Shown here: positions 6,434 through 7,707 of the stretch, one piece after another | How positions within the stretch are numbered: the stretch's first letter is position 1 | Layout of the letters: each line of letters starts with the position of its first letter | Assembly: GCA_050181375.1 (NCBI GenBank) | Contig: JBFXDF010000192.1 | Coordinates: 1-7,707 of the forward strand | Direction of reading: 5' to 3' | Length of the DNA stretch: 7,707 nucleotides | Origin: DATARH01 sp050181375 | GTDB taxonomy: Bacteria; Pseudomonadota; Alphaproteobacteria; ATCC43930; CGMCC-115725 | Notes under the pieces: generated by a model | Told to the model about the DNA's origin: nothing | The model's database searches: none | Seen by the model: only the letters and a program-made list of their open reading frames with translations | Program-made: the position numbers and the translations under genes

Positions 6434-6614
6434 CGCCCGGTCATCGTCCGGCGTCGTCCCGGCATGCGTGCAATCACGGCGCCGCAGGAGCGGGTCGAAT
6501 GGCCGCGAATGTTTCATGCCGGCCTCTCCGAGCGGCGGCACGCGGCGCGGGCCGTTCGTGATTTGATACCCACCGAATAACGATCACCGTACTGACCAAT
6601 CGAGGATACCGGCG
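6434..6614. other. Intergenic region upstream of the selenoprotein gene, with a short tandem repeat
   Basis: CCGG recurs at 6437, 6448 and 6459, exactly one helical turn (11 bases) apart. This makes three degenerate units: CCGGTCATCGT, CCGGCGTCGTC and CCGGCATGCGT. The last 60 bases are more AT-rich and probably hold the promoter of the selenoprotein operon. TTGATA at 6563-6568 is a possible -35, but no good -10 follows at 16-18 bases. GAGGA at 6602-6606 is the ribosome binding site, 8 bases before ATG 6615. Confidence 0.4.
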
Positions 6615-7187
6615 ATGCACGAAACCGAAACGACACTCGTCTTCGATCCTCGCGGGCAGGTCGAGGCGGAGCCGATAATCCCGGCGGCTCGGGTGGCGGC
6701 CCTCGCCGGCAGCCGGCTCGGCGTGCTCGACAACACCAAATGGAACGCCAACAGGCTGTTGCGCAAGACGGCGGCGCGGCTCGGCGAGCGCCACCAATTC
6801 GCCGCGGTCAACTACTACCGCAAGGAAAGCTTCTCGAAGGCGGCCGACCCGGCGCTGATCGCGCAAATCGCCGCCGAGAACGACATCGTCCTGACCGCGA
6901 TCGGCGATTGAGGGTCGTGCACGTCGTGCTGTACGCATGACGCGATCGCGCTCGAAAAACTGGGACGGCCGGTCGCGGTCGTCGTCACCGCCGAATTTTT
7001 GCACGAGGCCGAAATGCAGCGCGAAGCGTTAGGAATGCCGGACCTTGACCCGGTCGTTATCGACCATCCGCTCAGCACGATCTCGGAACCCGAGATCGAC
7101 GCCCGCGCCGCGCAGGCCGCCGAACAGGCGGCGCTCCGCTGGCTCGGATCGGACGCCGATAAATCCGGTTCCGCCAATTCCGCGTAA
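6615..7187 (+). CDS. UGSC family selenoprotein, in-frame TGA (6909-6911) read as selenocysteine
   Basis: One gene of 190 residues interrupted by a TGA that I read as selenocysteine 99. The N-terminal part runs from a VFDPRGQVEAEP opening through GVLDNTKWNANRLL and YYRKESFSK to ENDIVLTAIGD. The same frame then continues U-GSCTSCCTHDAIALEKLGRPVAVVVTAEF, then LGMPDLDPVVIDHPLS and an Ala/Glu-rich helix, ending at TAA 7185-7187. This is the fold plan of the UGSC (seleno)protein family, whose relatives I recall carrying AIGD-C-GSCTSW..HDA with Cys at the Sec position. Sec99 and C102 form a UxxC redox pair like the CxxC of thiol-disulfide proteins; C105 and C106 are extra cysteines nearby. Function is uncharacterised; a redox role is inferred. 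The start has GAGGA at 8 bases. The downstream SRPBCC gene begins 11 bases after the stop. A nonsense mutation is the alternative, but it does not explain the exact position, the conserved flanks or the SECIS-like hairpin. The host needs SelA/B/C/D. Confidence 0.88.
6922..6942 (+). promoter_or_regulatory. Candidate bacterial SECIS hairpin
   Basis: CGUCGUGC (6922-6929) pairs with GCAUGACG (6935-6942) over 8 base pairs including one G-U wobble, leaving a 5-base loop UGUAC. The loop has a G in its second position (6931), 19 bases after the TGA. Bacterial SECIS elements lie inside the coding sequence just after the UGA and typically need a short stem and a G among the first two loop bases at about this distance, so that SelB can bind. 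A competing stem (6914-6920 with 6935-6941) exists because GTCGTGC is repeated; it puts the loop too close to the UGA to fit as well. Confidence 0.62.
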
Positions 7188-7191
7188 GGAG
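7186..7191 (+). promoter_or_regulatory. Ribosome binding site overlapping the selenoprotein stop codon
   Basis: AAGGAG begins in the TAA stop of the selenoprotein gene and ends 7 bases before ATG 7199. The overlap suggests translational coupling, so output of the SRPBCC protein may partly depend on ribosomes passing the selenocysteine codon. Confidence 0.65.
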
Positions 7192-7198
7192 AACCAGC

Positions 7199-7642
7199 AT
7201 GCCCAATACAGTGCGCCTGCACCGTGTTCTGGCGACCACGCCGGAGAAGCTCTATCGCGCGTTTCTCGAGGCGGACGCGCTGGCGCAGTGGCTGCCGCCC
7301 AACGGCTTTGTCTGCACGGTGCATTCCCTCGAAGCGAAATCCGGCGGTACTTTCAGGATGTCGTTCCGAAACTTCACCACCGGCCGCAGCCACTCGTTCG
7401 GCGGCGAATATGTCGAGCTCGTTCCGCACGAACGCTTGCGCTACACGGACAAGTTCGACGACCCCAATCTGGCCGGCGAAATCCAGGTGACGGTGAGCTT
7501 GAAAAAGGTATCGGTCGGCACCGAGCTCGATATCGTGCAGGAGGGTCTGCCGGATGTCATTCCGTTGGAGGCCTGCTATCTCGGTTGGCAGCAGTCATTG
7601 CGAAACCTGGCGAGGCTCGTCGAACCGGAAATCGATCAATAG
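7199..7642 (+). CDS. SRPBCC family protein, AHSA1 (Hsp90 ATPase activator homologue) type
   Basis: Cytoplasmic protein of 147 residues with a single START/Bet v1-like (SRPBCC) domain of the AHSA1 group (PF08327). Characteristic features are the opening VRLHRVLATTPEKLYRAFLEADALAQWLPPNGF, the glycine turn with strands in GGTFRMSFRN, the segment GGEYVELVPHERLRYTDKFDDP, LKKVSVGTELDIVQEGLPDVIP, and the closing helix GWQQSLRNLARLVE. The fold is a deep hydrophobic pocket under a long C-terminal helix and binds lipids, polyketides or other small hydrophobic ligands. Bacterial members are mostly uncharacterised, and the Hsp90 link of the eukaryotic name should not be assumed. Length is normal and the frame intact. 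The gene follows the UGSC selenoprotein by 11 bases with its ribosome binding site overlapping that stop, so the two are almost certainly one operon. No promoter or strong terminator is visible; only a 5-bp hairpin (7644-7662) follows. Confidence 0.9.
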   Translation: MPNTVRLHRVLATTPEKLYRAFLEADALAQWLPPNGFVCTVHSLEAKSGGTFRMSFRNFTTGRSHSFGGEYVELVPHERLRYTDKFDDPNLAGEIQVTVSLKKVSVGTELDIVQEGLPDVIPLEACYLGWQQSLRNLARLVEPEIDQ

Positions 7643-7707
7643 CGTTGCAGGCTGGTAGCAACCATTAACTGGCGGCTGATCTAACAAGCCAGGGTGTGCC
7701 GCGGGCG

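Noticed and set aside
6615..6911. A free-standing 98-residue protein ending at TGA 6911
   Set aside because: The frame continues with family-typical sequence for 92 more codons, so this is a truncated reading of the selenoprotein.
6474..7004. 176-codon open frame on the minus strand opposite the selenoprotein gene
   Set aside because: Its translation is an antisense shadow of GC-rich coding DNA with no domain. Real family similarity is on the plus strand.
6999..7187. A separate small protein starting at TTG 6999
   Set aside because: It is the in-frame C-terminal part of the selenoprotein and has no ribosome binding site of its own.
7644..7662. Hairpin GTTGC/GCAAC after the SRPBCC gene as a terminator
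   Set aside because: The stem has only 5 base pairs, the loop is 9 bases and no T tract follows.

Overview
The window is GC-rich DNA with dense, codon-biased genes. It looks like a chromosomal segment of a proteobacterium, most likely alphaproteobacterial. The basis is the base composition, the family-5 ABC importer component, the exosortase-type VPEP tail, a perfect -24/-12 (sigma-54) promoter, and a GC-rich palindromic repeat of a kind common between alphaproteobacterial genes. No species can be named from the sequence. I see no tRNA, rRNA, CRISPR array, insertion sequence or phage gene.

Layout. Minus strand: the 5' part of a periplasmic peptide-type ABC transporter binding protein (1-424, running off the left edge), then about 680 bases without a convincing gene. 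Next is a secreted PEP-CTERM protein (1159-2196) with its own intrinsic terminator and a consensus sigma-54 promoter. A 640-base divergent regulatory region (2203-2840) follows. Plus strand: a HyuB-type hydantoinase/oxoprolinase subunit (2841-4667) with a palindromic repeat inserted in frame and no HyuA partner in view; a zeta-crystallin-type quinone oxidoreductase (4738-5712); a SnoaL/NTF2-fold small protein (6002-6433); a UGSC-family selenoprotein (6615-7187) with an in-frame TGA; and an AHSA1-type SRPBCC protein (7199-7642) tightly coupled to it.

The main result is the 6615-7187 gene. A conventional gene caller would report a 98-residue protein ending at TGA 6909-6911 and perhaps a second fragment inside the remainder. 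Read through, the frame gives a 190-residue protein with the motif Gly-Asp-Sec-Gly-Ser-Cys, where relatives I recall carry Cys in place of Sec. An 8-bp hairpin with a G in the second loop position lies just downstream, as expected for a bacterial SECIS element. The host should therefore encode SelA, SelB, SelC and SelD.

The second result is regulatory: the PEP-CTERM gene has a textbook sigma-54 promoter preceded by repeats that could bind an enhancer-binding protein. This fits what is known of PrsK/PrsR-RpoN control of PEP-CTERM genes. The plus-strand genes share no obvious single pathway. Only the selenoprotein/SRPBCC pair has operon-like spacing.
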